This document shows, piece after piece, positions 34,081 to 42,803 of a stretch of DNA of 64,000 nucleotides. Where the stretch lies: NCBI RefSeq assembly GCF_003944705.1, contig NZ_RWIS01000014.1:89918-153917 (forward strand). The letters are read 5' to 3'. The DNA is from Hymenobacter metallilatus (GTDB lineage: Bacteria > Bacteroidota > Bacteroidia > Cytophagales > Hymenobacteraceae). Within the stretch, counting starts at the first letter, position 1. Every line of letters starts with the position of its first letter. The position numbers and the translations under genes are program-made. Under the pieces are notes generated by a model. That model had not been told where the DNA came from and ran no database searches. It saw only the letters and a program-made list of their open reading frames with translations.

Positions 34081-35259
34081 CTTTACTACGCCGACGTGGA
34101 CGAGGCGCTGCTGCTACGCCGCGAGGAAGTAGTCCGAAAGCTGCCGTTGGTGCCGCGCGCGCAGGACCTTGCCCTGTGGATGAAGCTTGACCGCGACCTG
34201 GTCATCCGGCCATTGGGCCGGGAGCCTGCCGGGCCGGAACGCATAGCAGGGGAATTGCGCTACGACTCGCTGGCCAAAGAGATGGAGCCTTACCGGACGC
34301 TTACGACTACGGTGCGCTACCACGGCCACCCCTACCGGCTGGTGCTGCGCAGCTCGCTCGTGGAAAGCGAGGACCTGTTGGCGGCCATTGGGGTGGCGCA
34401 GGCGGGGCTGCTGGTGGTGCTGCTCGGCGGGCTGGTGCTGGTGCAGCAGCGCGTGGCCCGCCGCCTGTGGCGGCCGTTCTACGAAACGCTGGCCCAACTG
34501 CGTCGCTTCCGCCTCGACCAGCGCGTGCCGGTGGAGCTGACGCCGTCGCCCACACTGGAATTCCAGGAGCTCAACGCCGCCCTGACCGACTTGCTTACCC
34601 AGCATCGCCGGCTGTACCACAGCCAGAAAGAATTCACCGAGAACGCGGCGCACGAGATGCAGACGCCCCTGGCCGTGCAGCACACCAAGCTGGAGCTGTT
34701 GGCCCAGCAGCCCAATTTGGGCGAAGCGCAAGCCCAGCACATCGGAGCCTTGCTGGACGTCACGCAGCGGCTGGCCCGACTGAATCGCAGCCTGCTGCTG
34801 CTGGCTCGTCTCGAAAACCAGCAATTTACCGCCGACGAGGAAGTGGACCTGCGGCGGGTGCTGACCACCATTGTCAAGCAATTACAGGAAGAAATCGAAG
34901 CCGCGCAGTTGAACGTGCAGCTCGCGGCCGACCATCCCGTGTGGCTGCGGGGCAACTCGACGCTGCTGGAGATTTTGGTGAGCAACCTGGTCGTGAACGC
35001 CATCCGGCACAACCAAACCGGGGGGGCAATTGCGGTGACGCTCACGCCGCAACGCCTGACGGTGGCAAATACCGGACGGGCCGCGGCCCTGCCCGCCGGC
35101 CGGGAATTTGCCCGCTTCCGCAAGGATGCCTTGAGCGCCCCCGGTGGCGTCGGGCTGGGGCTGGCCATTTCGCGTCAAATCTGCGACACGTGCGGCCTGC
35201 AATTAGCCTACGACTTCGAGGTGCCCAACTGGCACCGCTTCACGGTGAGTTGGACCTGA
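34081..35259 (+). pseudogene. Histidine kinase truncated by the Tn3 right end
   Basis: The frame continues the full-length kinase at 12561-13856 from its residue ~40 onward: LYYADVDEALLLRREEV against LYFTDVDDALVLRREEV. The first membrane helix and start codon are missing; ATG-like starts inside (34096 reads GTG) would lack the sensor's membrane anchor. The rest is intact: periplasmic loop, second helix (LLVVLLGGLVLVQQ), ENAAHEMQTPLAVQHTKLEL box and GGVGLGLAI. It was probably preceded by a response regulator that is now lost or elsewhere. Likely inactive as a sensor; it may still be made from an internal GTG. Confidence 0.85.
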
Positions 35260-35280
35260 GCCCTTTCTCCAGCACTTTTT

Positions 35281-36309
35281 ATGCAAAATTCAATAGGCTG
35301 GGGAGCACTCAGCATGCTGCTGGGCCTGGTGGCAAGTGGCTGTCAATCGAATAGCCGAGCCGACCAGCCGACGGCTGTTGCACGGCCCGTGAAAGCACTG
35401 CTTTACCTGGAGCGGACGATAGCACTGCCCCAGGTAAAAGGTGGGTTCGACCTGATGGCCCTGGATGCCGCCGGTCAGCGGCTATTCGTAGCCGCCGAAG
35501 ACAATCACAGCGTCGAAGCAGTGAACGTGGGCACTGGCCGCGCCCTGGCCAGTCTGCCCGGCTTTGCGGAGCCCAAGTGGGTGGTGTACCGGCCCGAAGG
35601 AAATTGCCTGTTCGTCTCAACGGGCGGCGACGGGCGCGTCACCGAGCTGGACGGTGCCACGTATCAGCGGGTACGTACCTATGCCTTCCGCGAGGCCTGC
35701 AACAACCTGCGCTTCGACAGCGCGGCGCACCAGTTAGTTGTGGGTGTGGGCAAAAGCTTTGGGGCCCTTGGGCTGCTGGATGTGGCTCACCACGTCAAGA
35801 CCGGCGAAATCCCCTTGGCGGGCTACGCCAAGCAGTTCGAGCTGGACGGCCGGCGGGTATACGTCAACGAGCCGGCCCTTAATCAGGTCGAGGTGATTGA
35901 CCGGCAAACCCGGAAAAGCATCGCGACCTGGCCGGTCACGGGGGGAGGCCAGAATATCCCGATGGCGCTGGATGGTGCGCACCACCGGCTTTTTGTGGCC
36001 TGTGCGCCGGGTCGGCTGGTGGTGTTCGCCACCCCGGGCGGTCGCCAGGTGGCCAGCTTGCCCATCAGTCCCGGTGCCGACGGTATTTATTACGACGGCC
36101 GCCGGGCGCAGCTCTACATCTCCTGTGGGGCCGGGACGCTGGAAATTGTCAAACAGCAAACGCCTGACCGCTACCAGCTGAGCCAGTCGCTGCCTACGGT
36201 TAAAGGAGCCGGCACTAGCTTGTATTCTCCGGTGCTCGACCGCCTCTTTCTGGCTACTCCCCAGTCCGCCGGCCATGCCGCCGCCATCCGCTGCTATAAG
36301 CCCGATTGA
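35281..36309 (+). CDS. YncE-like beta-propeller lipoprotein (copy 2)
   Basis: A 342-residue paralogue of the gene at 3291-4325. A lipoprotein signal (SMLLGLVASGC) is followed by ERTIALPQVKGGFDLMALDA, LFVAAEDNHSVEAVNVGTGR and LFVSTGGDGRVTELDGATY, nearly identical blocks to copy 1. It lies 21 bases after the truncated kinase on the same strand, so in an intact ancestor kinase and propeller were probably one operon. Ligand unknown. Confidence 0.88.
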   Translation: MQNSIGWGALSMLLGLVASGCQSNSRADQPTAVARPVKALLYLERTIALPQVKGGFDLMALDAAGQRLFVAAEDNHSVEAVNVGTGRALASLPGFAEPKWVVYRPEGNCLFVSTGGDGRVTELDGATYQRVRTYAFREACNNLRFDSAAHQLVVGVGKSFGALGLLDVAHHVKTGEIPLAGYAKQFELDGRRVYVNEPALNQVEVIDRQTRKSIATWPVTGGGQNIPMALDGAHHRLFVACAPGRLVVFATPGGRQVASLPISPGADGIYYDGRRAQLYISCGAGTLEIVKQQTPDRYQLSQSLPTVKGAGTSLYSPVLDRLFLATPQSAGHAAAIRCYKPD

Positions 36310-36550
36310 GTTAATCAGCCACAACATTTCCGCCGGTAGCCCCCGGCAGCACCTTGGGGTAGCCTGCACGCTTCGCTGTCTAGGCCGCTGCCTGCCTAAC
36401 CGTCCACGGTAGCACGAGGGCTGAGACGACACGGCACTCAACTTTCGCTCAGAATGCGACGCTAATTTTCGCCTATTGCTCAACGCTGAGTCTCGCGTGG
36501 CTGTAGCCAGCATCATTGAGCGGGTTACGCTTCGGTCAACTCTTCCCGTT

Positions 36551-37381
36551 ATGCCAATGGTGCCGTCCTCTTTGTTTGCCAACGTTCTGACTCGTGCCTG
36601 GATGGTTGGCCTGCTGTGTTTCAGTACCAAGGCTATTTGTTTGGCGCAGGTACTACTACCGAAAGACTCCTCTTTGAGCAGGACGGCGACCATACCAACC
36701 ACCGTAGGCCCCCGCAATCCTTTCCGCCCCACGTTGCGGCAGTTAGCTGTGCCGGCGCTACTGTTGGGAGTGGCCACCCTGGGTACCGAGGGCGTGGACG
36801 CACTGGAAACGGACGAGGCCATTCAAGCTTCCGTCAAAAGGCACTTTCCTCGTTTTGAAACCTCTCTCGACGACCAGCTGCGCCATATGCCGGCCGTGGC
36901 CACGCTGGGCCTGAGCCTGGCCGGTGTGAAGGGCGTGCACAGCACCGTTAATCAGGGCGTGATTTTCTTCCTGGCCTACACCATCAACAACACCCTGACC
37001 AGCAACCTAAAAAATCTGGCCCACGTCGAGCGGCCCTACGGCAACCAGGACTACAGCTCCTTTCCCAGCCAGCACACCAGCGCCGCGTTTGCCGCCGCCA
37101 CCTTCCTGCACCGCGAGTACGGCGGCCGGAGCATCTGGTACAGCGTGGGCGGGTACTCGGTGGCCACGGCCACGGCGACCATCCGGGTGCTGGGCAACAA
37201 GCACTGGCTCTCCGACGTGCTGGCCGGCGCCGGCGTGGGCATCCTGTCTACGGAGCTGGCCTACTGGGCCTACCCGCTGGTGCACCGGGTGCTGCTGCGC
37301 GGCCTGCAGGACCGGGCCATGGTGGTGCCCCTTTACAACAACGGCGCGCTGGGAGCCGCCGTGTGCCTGACGCTACGCTAA
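36551..37381 (+). CDS. PAP2-family phosphatase (copy 2)
   Basis: A 276-residue paralogue of the gene at 14611-15432. ATG 36551 gives a signal-like start (MPMVPSSLFANVLTRAWMVG). The shared core includes RPTLRQLAVPALLLGVATLG, SLDDQLRHMPAVATLGLSLA, the motif YGNQDYSSFPSQHTSAAF and VLGNKHWLSDVLAGAGVG. The upstream 240 bases after the YncE gene hold no gene. The catalytic SQH and HW..D parts are intact. Substrate unknown. Confidence 0.87.
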   Translation: MPMVPSSLFANVLTRAWMVGLLCFSTKAICLAQVLLPKDSSLSRTATIPTTVGPRNPFRPTLRQLAVPALLLGVATLGTEGVDALETDEAIQASVKRHFPRFETSLDDQLRHMPAVATLGLSLAGVKGVHSTVNQGVIFFLAYTINNTLTSNLKNLAHVERPYGNQDYSSFPSQHTSAAFAAATFLHREYGGRSIWYSVGGYSVATATATIRVLGNKHWLSDVLAGAGVGILSTELAYWAYPLVHRVLLRGLQDRAMVVPLYNNGALGAAVCLTLR

Positions 37382-37429
37382 GCCGTTCTGCCCCGAATGA
37401 CATGGTGGGGACTTTGCAGCAGAAGCGGC

Positions 37430-38020
37430 TCAGCGGGAAAGTTTCTCCAGCGCCGCTTTAAACTCGGACGTGTCGTACTCGGCCATGCCATCGTGGCGGG
37501 CGGCCACCTGCCCATCGGGGCCGAGGATGACGGTGGAGGGAATGGAGTTGGAATCGAACGGCGCGGGCAGGTTGCCGGTGCGCAGGTACACCGGAAAGGT
37601 GTAGCTCTGGCTTTTAACGAACTTCCGGGCCTTGGCCGCATCATCGTCGAGCGAGAGCATTACGAAGGCCACCTTCGCGGGGTCCATTTTTTTATACAGG
37701 GCTTCGATGCCGGGCATCTCGGCGCGGCAGGGCGGGCACCAGCTGGCCCACAGGTTCACGAACACGACTTTGCCTTTCAGCTCGCTCAGGTTAACTGGCT
37801 GGCCGTCGAGGGTGACCATCGGCAGGTTGTGGGGATAGGCGGTGCCGCTGGTGAGCACCACCGGCACCGCGGCTGGAGCGGCGGGCACTTCGGCTTTCCA
37901 GAGGCCGGTGGCCAGCAGGCCGCGCTGCACGCCGCCGAGTACGATAGGCCGCAGGGGCGTGAACAGGACCAGCGCGAACAGGACCCAGGGAAGCCACTGC
38001 AATAAGTTCTTACGGTTCAT
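37430..38020 (-). CDS. TlpA-like thioredoxin-fold protein
   Basis: A 196-residue membrane-anchored thioredoxin. An N-terminal helix (LLQWLPWVLFALVLFTPL) is followed by a periplasmic redox domain with NLWASWCPPCRAEMPGIEAL (the CPPC active site) and the cis-Pro segment SNSIPSTVILGPDG. Such proteins reduce disulfides, often for cytochrome c maturation or thiol repair. It is divergent from the sulfur regulator gene, with a TATCTTTG box (38115-38122) upstream. Its link to sulfur metabolism is plausible by location. Confidence 0.92.
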   Translation of the reverse strand: MNRKNLLQWLPWVLFALVLFTPLRPIVLGGVQRGLLATGLWKAEVPAAPAAVPVVLTSGTAYPHNLPMVTLDGQPVNLSELKGKVVFVNLWASWCPPCRAEMPGIEALYKKMDPAKVAFVMLSLDDDAAKARKFVKSQSYTFPVYLRTGNLPAPFDSNSIPSTVILGPDGQVAARHDGMAEYDTSEFKAALEKLSR

Positions 38021-38114
38021 AACGGGGGCTTAAGGAATTGGCCGGGGCCGCCGCGCGGCCCTTGGGGCGCTTGACCCGGGAGCAGGCCAGCGAGAAAAAA
38101 TGAACTTGCTGGAA

Positions 38115-38122
38115 CAAAGATA
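38115..38122 (-). promoter_or_regulatory. -7 box for the TlpA-like gene
   Basis: TATCTTTG on the minus strand fits TAnnTTTG, about 95 bases before the ATG at 38020. Confidence 0.55.
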
Positions 38123-38142
38123 CGGACAATACTTGTAAGCAT

Positions 38143-38166
38143 GAACAAATGTTCATACATTTGTTC
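38143..38166. promoter_or_regulatory. Operator and promoter of the sulfur regulon
   Basis: A perfect inverted repeat GAACAAATG-N6-CATTTGTTC contains the plus-strand -7 box TACATTTG (38156-38163). A TTG lies 20 bases upstream of that box. The regulator's ATG follows at 38172, so the transcript is almost leaderless and repressor binding would cover the promoter. Confidence 0.75.
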
Positions 38167-38171
38167 AACCT

Positions 38172-38495
38172 ATGACGACCGCCGCTTCCCCCGCCCCCAT
38201 TGAGCTTGGCCTCGACATCGAGAAGATGGAGAAGGTGGCCTTTATTCTCAAGACCACGGCCCACCCCACCCGCATTGCCATCGTGCAGCTGCTGGCGGCC
38301 ACCGACAGCCTGTCGGTGTCGGACATCAGCGAAAAGCTGAACGTGGAGCAAAGCCTGCTCTCCCACCACCTCACGGGCATGAAGCTCAAAGGCATCCTGA
38401 GCAGCTCCCGCGAGGGCAAAAACATCTACTACGCCCTGAAAATGCGCGAAGTCATCGACGTGATTCAGTGCCTGGCCGCGTGCACTTTCCTATAG
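38172..38495 (+). CDS. ArsR-family sulfur-responsive repressor (predicted)
   Basis: A 107-residue winged-helix protein. The recognition helix region is KLNVEQSLLSHHLTGMKLKG and the wing SSSREGKNIYYAL. Only two cysteines occur, C100 and C104 in IQCLAACTFL at the C-terminus, well suited to form a di- or polysulfide. Sulfide/persulfide-sensing ArsR proteins (BigR/SqrR type) use two cysteines, though placed differently. The perfect palindrome just before its ATG suggests autoregulation, and the genes downstream are all sulfur-related. Confidence 0.85.
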   Translation: MTTAASPAPIELGLDIEKMEKVAFILKTTAHPTRIAIVQLLAATDSLSVSDISEKLNVEQSLLSHHLTGMKLKGILSSSREGKNIYYALKMREVIDVIQCLAACTFL

Positions 38496-38498
38496 GAA

Positions 38499-38520
38499 TC
38501 GCGGCTTTTTTTGCCGCAAT
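38499..38520 (+). terminator. Small T-rich hairpin after the repressor gene
   Basis: GCGGC-TTTTTTT-GCCGC follows the repressor stop; the T-run is in the loop, so as a terminator it would be weak or act as an attenuator. Confidence 0.4.
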
Positions 38521-38559
38521 ACATGAACACCCTTTCATAAATTCATACATCCCCCGCTC

Positions 38560-39378
38560 ATGCTCCATTACTTCGGCTACTTCGCCGCCATTTTCATTGG
38601 CCTTTCGCTGGGCATCATGGGTGGGGGTGGCTCCATTCTCACAGTGCCGGTGCTGGTGTATTTGATGGGGGTGAGCCCGGTGCTGAGCACGGCCTATTCG
38701 CTGTTCGTGGTGGGCTCTACCTCGGTGGTGGGGGCTTCGGGCTACTTCCGCAAGAGGCTGGTGTCGCTGCGCACGGCCATTGTGTTCTTGCTGCCTTCGC
38801 TGGCGGCGGTGTTTCTGGTGCGCAAGGTGCTCATGCCGGCCATTCCGCACGTGCTGTTCACGATGGGTAGCATCGTCTTTACCAAAGACCTGCTGGTGCT
38901 GGTGGCCTTCGCCGTGCTGATGGTGGTGGCGGCCACCTCCATGATTCGCAGCAAGCAGGCCGTTGAAGTGCTGGGGGAGGAACTACACCACAAGCACACC
39001 TTTAACTACCCGCTCATTCTCACCATTGGCCTGGTGGTGGGCACGCTCACGGGCTTTGTGGGGGCGGGCGGCGGCTTTCTCATCATCCCGGCCTTGGTGC
39101 TGGGGGCGCGCCTGCCAATGAAGCTGGCCGTGGGCACATCGCTGGCCATTATTGCTCTGAACTCGCTCATTGGCTTCACAGGGGACCTGAGCGCGGGCAC
39201 GCCCATCGCCTGGCCGTTTTTGCTGGGCTTCCTGGCCTTTGCCCTCGGCGGCATCGTGCTGGGCACCTACCTGGCCCGCTTCATTCCGGGGGCCAAGCTC
39301 AAGCCCGCTTTTGGCTGGTTTACGCTGGCCATGGGCACGTTTATTCTCACCAAGGAGCTGCTGTTTCACCACGCATAA
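38560..39378 (+). CDS. TauE/SafE family sulfite/sulfur-anion exporter
   Basis: A 272-residue membrane protein in the DUF81 family. It starts MLHYFGYFAAIFIGLSLGIM with the glycine-rich GGGGSILTVPVLVYLMGVSP and the inner repeat GFVGAGGGFLIIPALVLGAR, the two TauE signatures. About eight helices. It probably moves sulfite or a related sulfur anion out of the cell. It is the first structural gene after the ArsR-type regulator and has its own palindromic region just upstream (38521-38555). Confidence 0.92.
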   Translation: MLHYFGYFAAIFIGLSLGIMGGGGSILTVPVLVYLMGVSPVLSTAYSLFVVGSTSVVGASGYFRKRLVSLRTAIVFLLPSLAAVFLVRKVLMPAIPHVLFTMGSIVFTKDLLVLVAFAVLMVVAATSMIRSKQAVEVLGEELHHKHTFNYPLILTIGLVVGTLTGFVGAGGGFLIIPALVLGARLPMKLAVGTSLAIIALNSLIGFTGDLSAGTPIAWPFLLGFLAFALGGIVLGTYLARFIPGAKLKPAFGWFTLAMGTFILTKELLFHHA

Positions 39379-39437
39379 CGCTTCCTTTTCCGCCTTCTCA
39401 CCTCCCGATTCTCTCACCCGTTTTTTCGTTGCTTCCC

Positions 39438-40796
39438 ATGAAAATCGAACAGTTTGAAGACAAGGGCCTGGCCCACTTCTCCTACGCCATCCTGAGCGAG
39501 TGCGCCCGGGAAATCGTGCTGGTGGACCCCGCCCGCGACCCGCAGCCCTACTACGACTTCGCCCGGCAGCACGACGCACAAATCGTGGCCGTGCTCGAAA
39601 CCCACCCCCACGCCGATTTCGTCTCCTCGCACCGCGAAGTTGCGCAACATACCGGCGCGGTTATCCGCGTGAGCAAGCTGCTGGGGGCCGAGTACGCGCA
39701 CGAAGCGTTTGACGACGGCGACTCGTTCACGGTGGGCAAGCTCACCTTCCGGGCCCTGAACACGCCCGGCCACTCGCCCGATTCGGTGAGCACCGTGCTC
39801 ATCCGGGAGGGCCGGGACGTGGCCGTGTTCACGGGCGACACGCTGCTCATCGGCGACGTGGGGCGGCCCGACCTGCGCGAAAAGGCCGGCAACCTGACCG
39901 CCAAGCGCGAAGAGCTGGCCAAGCAGCTGTACCACAGCACCCGCGAGAAGCTGATGACGCTGGCCGACGACGTGCTGGTGTACCCTGCCCACGGTGCGGG
40001 CTCGCTCTGCAGCAAGGCCACCAGCACGGCCAGCAGCAGCACCATCGGGGCCGAGAAAAACGGCAACTACGCCCTGCGACCCCAATCCGAGGAGGCCTTC
40101 GTGCAGGAGCTGCTGGCCGACCAGCCCTTCATTCCCAAGTACTTCGGCTACGACGTGGACCTGAACAAGGCCGGCGCGCCCGACTTCGCGCCCGGCGTGG
40201 CCCGGGTGCCGCGCCTGGCCGTAGGCGAGGCCCTGGCGGCCGGCGTGGTCATCGTCGACACGCGCCCCGAAGCGGAGTTCAAGCGCGGCCACCTGCCCCA
40301 GGCGATTAACATTCAGCAGGGGGGCAAATTTGAAACCTGGCTGGGCTCCCTCGTAGGGCCGACGGAACGGTTTTACCTCCTGGCCGCCGACGGGGCGGTG
40401 CTGGATGATGTGATTCGCAAAACGGCCAAAATTGGCTACGAGCCCCTGATTCTGGGCGCGCGGGTGGGCTCGCCGGGCCACGAGGAAACGATGCCGGCGC
40501 TGGACGTGGAAGCGTTTCGCGCCCACCCCGACCGCTACACCGTCGTGGACATCCGCAACCCGTCGGAGCACGCCCACGAGCCGCTGTTTGCCGGCTCGCT
40601 GAGCATTCCGCTGCCGGAACTGCGCGAGCGGGCCGGGGAAATTCCGACCGGTAAGCCGGTGGTGGTGCACTGCGCCGGCGGCTACCGCTCGGCGGCGGGC
40701 AGCAGCATCGTGGCCCCGGCCCTGCCGGGCACGTCGGTCTTCGATTTGGGCGAGGCCGTAAAGTCTTTTCCCGTGCTGGCCGGGGCCGTTCACGCC
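39438..40796 (+). CDS. Persulfide dioxygenase-rhodanese fusion (MBL fold)
   Basis: A 453-residue cytosolic fusion (stop codon included to 40799 in the frame). ATG 39438 begins MKIEQFEDKGLAHFSYAILS. The N-terminal metallo-beta-lactamase domain has ETHPHADFVSSHREVA, where the usual DH is DF as in many mononuclear iron persulfide dioxygenases, then FTGDTLLIGDVGRPDLREKA and YPAHGAGSLCSK. Two rhodanese units follow: the first (VIVDTRPEAEFKRGHLPQAI) lacks the active Cys, the second has VVHCAGGYRSAAGSSIV with it. The likely role is oxidation of persulfide to sulfite and sulfur transfer, as in CstB-type proteins. Confidence 0.9.
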
Positions 40797-40837
40797 TAAG
40801 GCCTGACACCCCCGTTTAATCTATTTTATTCTTTCCC

Positions 40838-41179
40838 ATGTTCAATTTCCTGAAATCCTCCGCCCCGGCTTATCACAACCTGCCCCCGGCCCAGTTTTCC
40901 ACCGAAATCCGGCAGCCCGGCGCGGTGCTGCTGGACGTGCGCCGGCCCGACGAGTTTGCCCAAGGCCACCTGCCCGGCGCGGTGAACATCGAAGTGACTG
41001 CGCCCGATTTTGCCCAGCGCGTGGCCAGCCTCGACCAGCAGGCCCCCACCTACGTGTACTGCCGCAGCGGGGCGCGCTCGGCCAAAGCGGCCGACCAACT
41101 GGCAAAGGCCGGTTTCACACACGTTGCCAACCTGCTCGGCGGCGTGCTCGACTGGCCCGAGCCGCTGACCACGCGCTAA
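40838..41179 (+). CDS. Single-domain rhodanese
   Basis: A 113-residue sulfurtransferase starting MFNFLKSSAPAYHNLPPAQF. The substrate strand reads LLDVRRPDEFAQGHLPGAVN and the active loop YVYCRSGARSAKAADQL with the catalytic Cys; the end is NLLGGVLDWPEP. It moves sulfane sulfur to an acceptor in the cytosol. Third gene of the sulfur operon, 38 bases after the dioxygenase fusion. Confidence 0.94.
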   Translation: MFNFLKSSAPAYHNLPPAQFSTEIRQPGAVLLDVRRPDEFAQGHLPGAVNIEVTAPDFAQRVASLDQQAPTYVYCRSGARSAKAADQLAKAGFTHVANLLGGVLDWPEPLTTR

Positions 41180-41254
41180 CGCATAGGCCGCTCACAATTT
41201 CTCTCGTGTGCCCCGCTCCGTCGAGCGACCGGGGCACTTATTAGCGCTTGATTT

Positions 41255-41815
41255 ATGCTTGAACTTCTGCAACAGCCCTGGCCCTGGTACGTGGCCGGGC
41301 CCCTCATCGGCCTCACGGTACCGGCCCTGCTGCTCGTGGGCAACAAGGCGCTGGGCATCAGCTCCTCGCTGCGCCATATCTGCGCCGCCTGCGTGCCGGC
41401 CGGCATTCCGTTCCTGCAGTACAACTGGCGGGCCGAAAGCTGGAACCTGATGTTCGTGCTCGGCATTGCGCTGGGCGGCTTCATCGGCTACCGGCTCATG
41501 GGCCACCCGGACGTGGTGGGCATCTCGGCCGAAACCGTGCGCGACCTGAAGGCGCAGCTGCACCTGACGGACTTCTCCGGGCTGCTGCCGCGCGAGCTGT
41601 TTGCGCTCGATAACCTGGCGAACTGGAAGGGCTGGTTCTTTTTGGTGCTGGGCGGCTTTCTGGTGGGCTTCGGCACGCGCTACGCGGGCGGCTGCACCTC
41701 GGGCCACGCCATCTCGGGCCTGTCGAACCTGCAATGGGTGTCGCTGGTGGCCGTTATCGGCTTTTTTGCCGGCGGTTTGCTGATGACCTGGCTGATTTAC
41801 CCGCTGCTGTTTTAA
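41255..41815 (+). CDS. YeeE/YedE sulfur transporter, first half
   Basis: A 186-residue membrane protein starting MLELLQQPWPWYVAGPLIGL. It contains SSSLRHICAACVPAGIPFLQ and GTRYAGGCTSGHAISGLSNL, the Cys/Gly-rich pore motif of YeeE-type thiosulfate transporters. In YeeE proteins conserved cysteines relay thiosulfate across the membrane; here CAAC and GCTSGH fit. A partner half follows 8 bases on, and the two likely assemble together. Confidence 0.93.
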   Translation: MLELLQQPWPWYVAGPLIGLTVPALLLVGNKALGISSSLRHICAACVPAGIPFLQYNWRAESWNLMFVLGIALGGFIGYRLMGHPDVVGISAETVRDLKAQLHLTDFSGLLPRELFALDNLANWKGWFFLVLGGFLVGFGTRYAGGCTSGHAISGLSNLQWVSLVAVIGFFAGGLLMTWLIYPLLF

Positions 41816-41823
41816 TACGCCCC

Positions 41824-42234
41824 ATGAAATACCTCAAGTACCTGGTGCTGGGCACACTGTTCGGCATCATTCTCACCAAAAGCGAAGTCATCAGCTGGTT
41901 TCGGATTCAGGAGATGTTCCGCTTCCAGGCTTTCCACATGTACGGCGTCATCGGCTCGGCCGTGGTAGTGGGGCTGATTTCGATTCAGCTCATCAAGCGC
42001 AATCACCTGAAAACCCTCGGTGGCAAACCCATCGTGATTGCCGACAAGAAATTCAGCCACGGCGTCTGGATTGGCGGCCTCCTATTCGGGTTGGGCTGGG
42101 CCATTACCGGGGCCTGCCCCGGCCCGTTGTTCGCGCAGCTGGGCAGCGGCGTGCCGGCGGCCGCAGTCATGATTCTGGCGGCGCTGGCGGGCACCTGGAC
42201 GTACAGCGCGCTGCGCGAAAAGCTGCCTAACTGA
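41824..42234 (+). CDS. YeeE/YedE sulfur transporter, second half
   Basis: A 136-residue membrane protein starting MKYLKYLVLGTLFGIILTKS. It has GVWIGGLLFGLGWAITGACP and GPLFAQLGSGVPAAAVMILA, the second GxxCPG-type half of the YeeE fold. It pairs with the preceding gene. Longer readings from 41734 overlap that gene and are rejected. Transport of thiosulfate or another sulfur compound is inferred from family and operon. Confidence 0.92.
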   Translation: MKYLKYLVLGTLFGIILTKSEVISWFRIQEMFRFQAFHMYGVIGSAVVVGLISIQLIKRNHLKTLGGKPIVIADKKFSHGVWIGGLLFGLGWAITGACPGPLFAQLGSGVPAAAVMILAALAGTWTYSALREKLPN

Positions 42235-42340
42235 ACTGTTACCGACCACTCGTCACGACCGCTCGCCTTCGCCCAGCCGGCCCAATGCTTCCTGCCGTTA
42301 AAGGCGTTGCCTACGTTGCCGTTCTAACCCCTGCCCTTCT

Positions 42341-42739
42341 ATGACCACCCTCACCGGCCGCCTTGATGCTGCCCCTTACCGCACCGCCATTTCCCTGGAA
42401 CGGGGCCGCACGCTGCTCGCCGATGAGCCCGCCGACCGCGGCGGCCAAGACCTGGGTCCCTCCCCGGGCGAGCTGCTTGCCGCCTCGCTCAGCGCCTGCA
42501 CCTGCATCACGCTGCGGATGTACGCCGACCGCAACCAGTGGCCCTTGCGGGACATCGAAGCCGTGGTGACATTTGAGCGGGACGAGCGGCAGGTGATTAC
42601 CCGGCTGGACGTGGTGCTGCGCCTGCAGGGCGAGCTCAGTGACGAGCAGCTCCAGCGCCTGCTGCGCGTGGCCCACCAGTGCCCCATCCACAAAACGCTC
42701 ATGGCGGCGGTGCCACTTTCGGTGCAGCTGGCCGGCTAG
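42341..42739 (+). CDS. OsmC-family thiol protein
   Basis: A 132-residue OsmC/Ohr-like protein. Two cysteines are in the expected places: SLSACTCITLRMYADRNQWP (first site, with one extra Cys) and HQCPIHKTLMAAVPL (second). OsmC proteins reduce peroxides through such Cys pairs; several sulfur operons carry one of unknown exact role. It starts MTTLTGRLDAAPYRTAISLE, about 106 bases after the YeeE half. Confidence 0.9.
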   Translation: MTTLTGRLDAAPYRTAISLERGRTLLADEPADRGGQDLGPSPGELLAASLSACTCITLRMYADRNQWPLRDIEAVVTFERDERQVITRLDVVLRLQGELSDEQLQRLLRVAHQCPIHKTLMAAVPLSVQLAG

Positions 42740-42803
42740 CGGAGGAAAACCCGACCGCTGGCGGGGGTATAAGATGTTCGTTGTAATCAAGCAGAGCTAC
42801 AAG

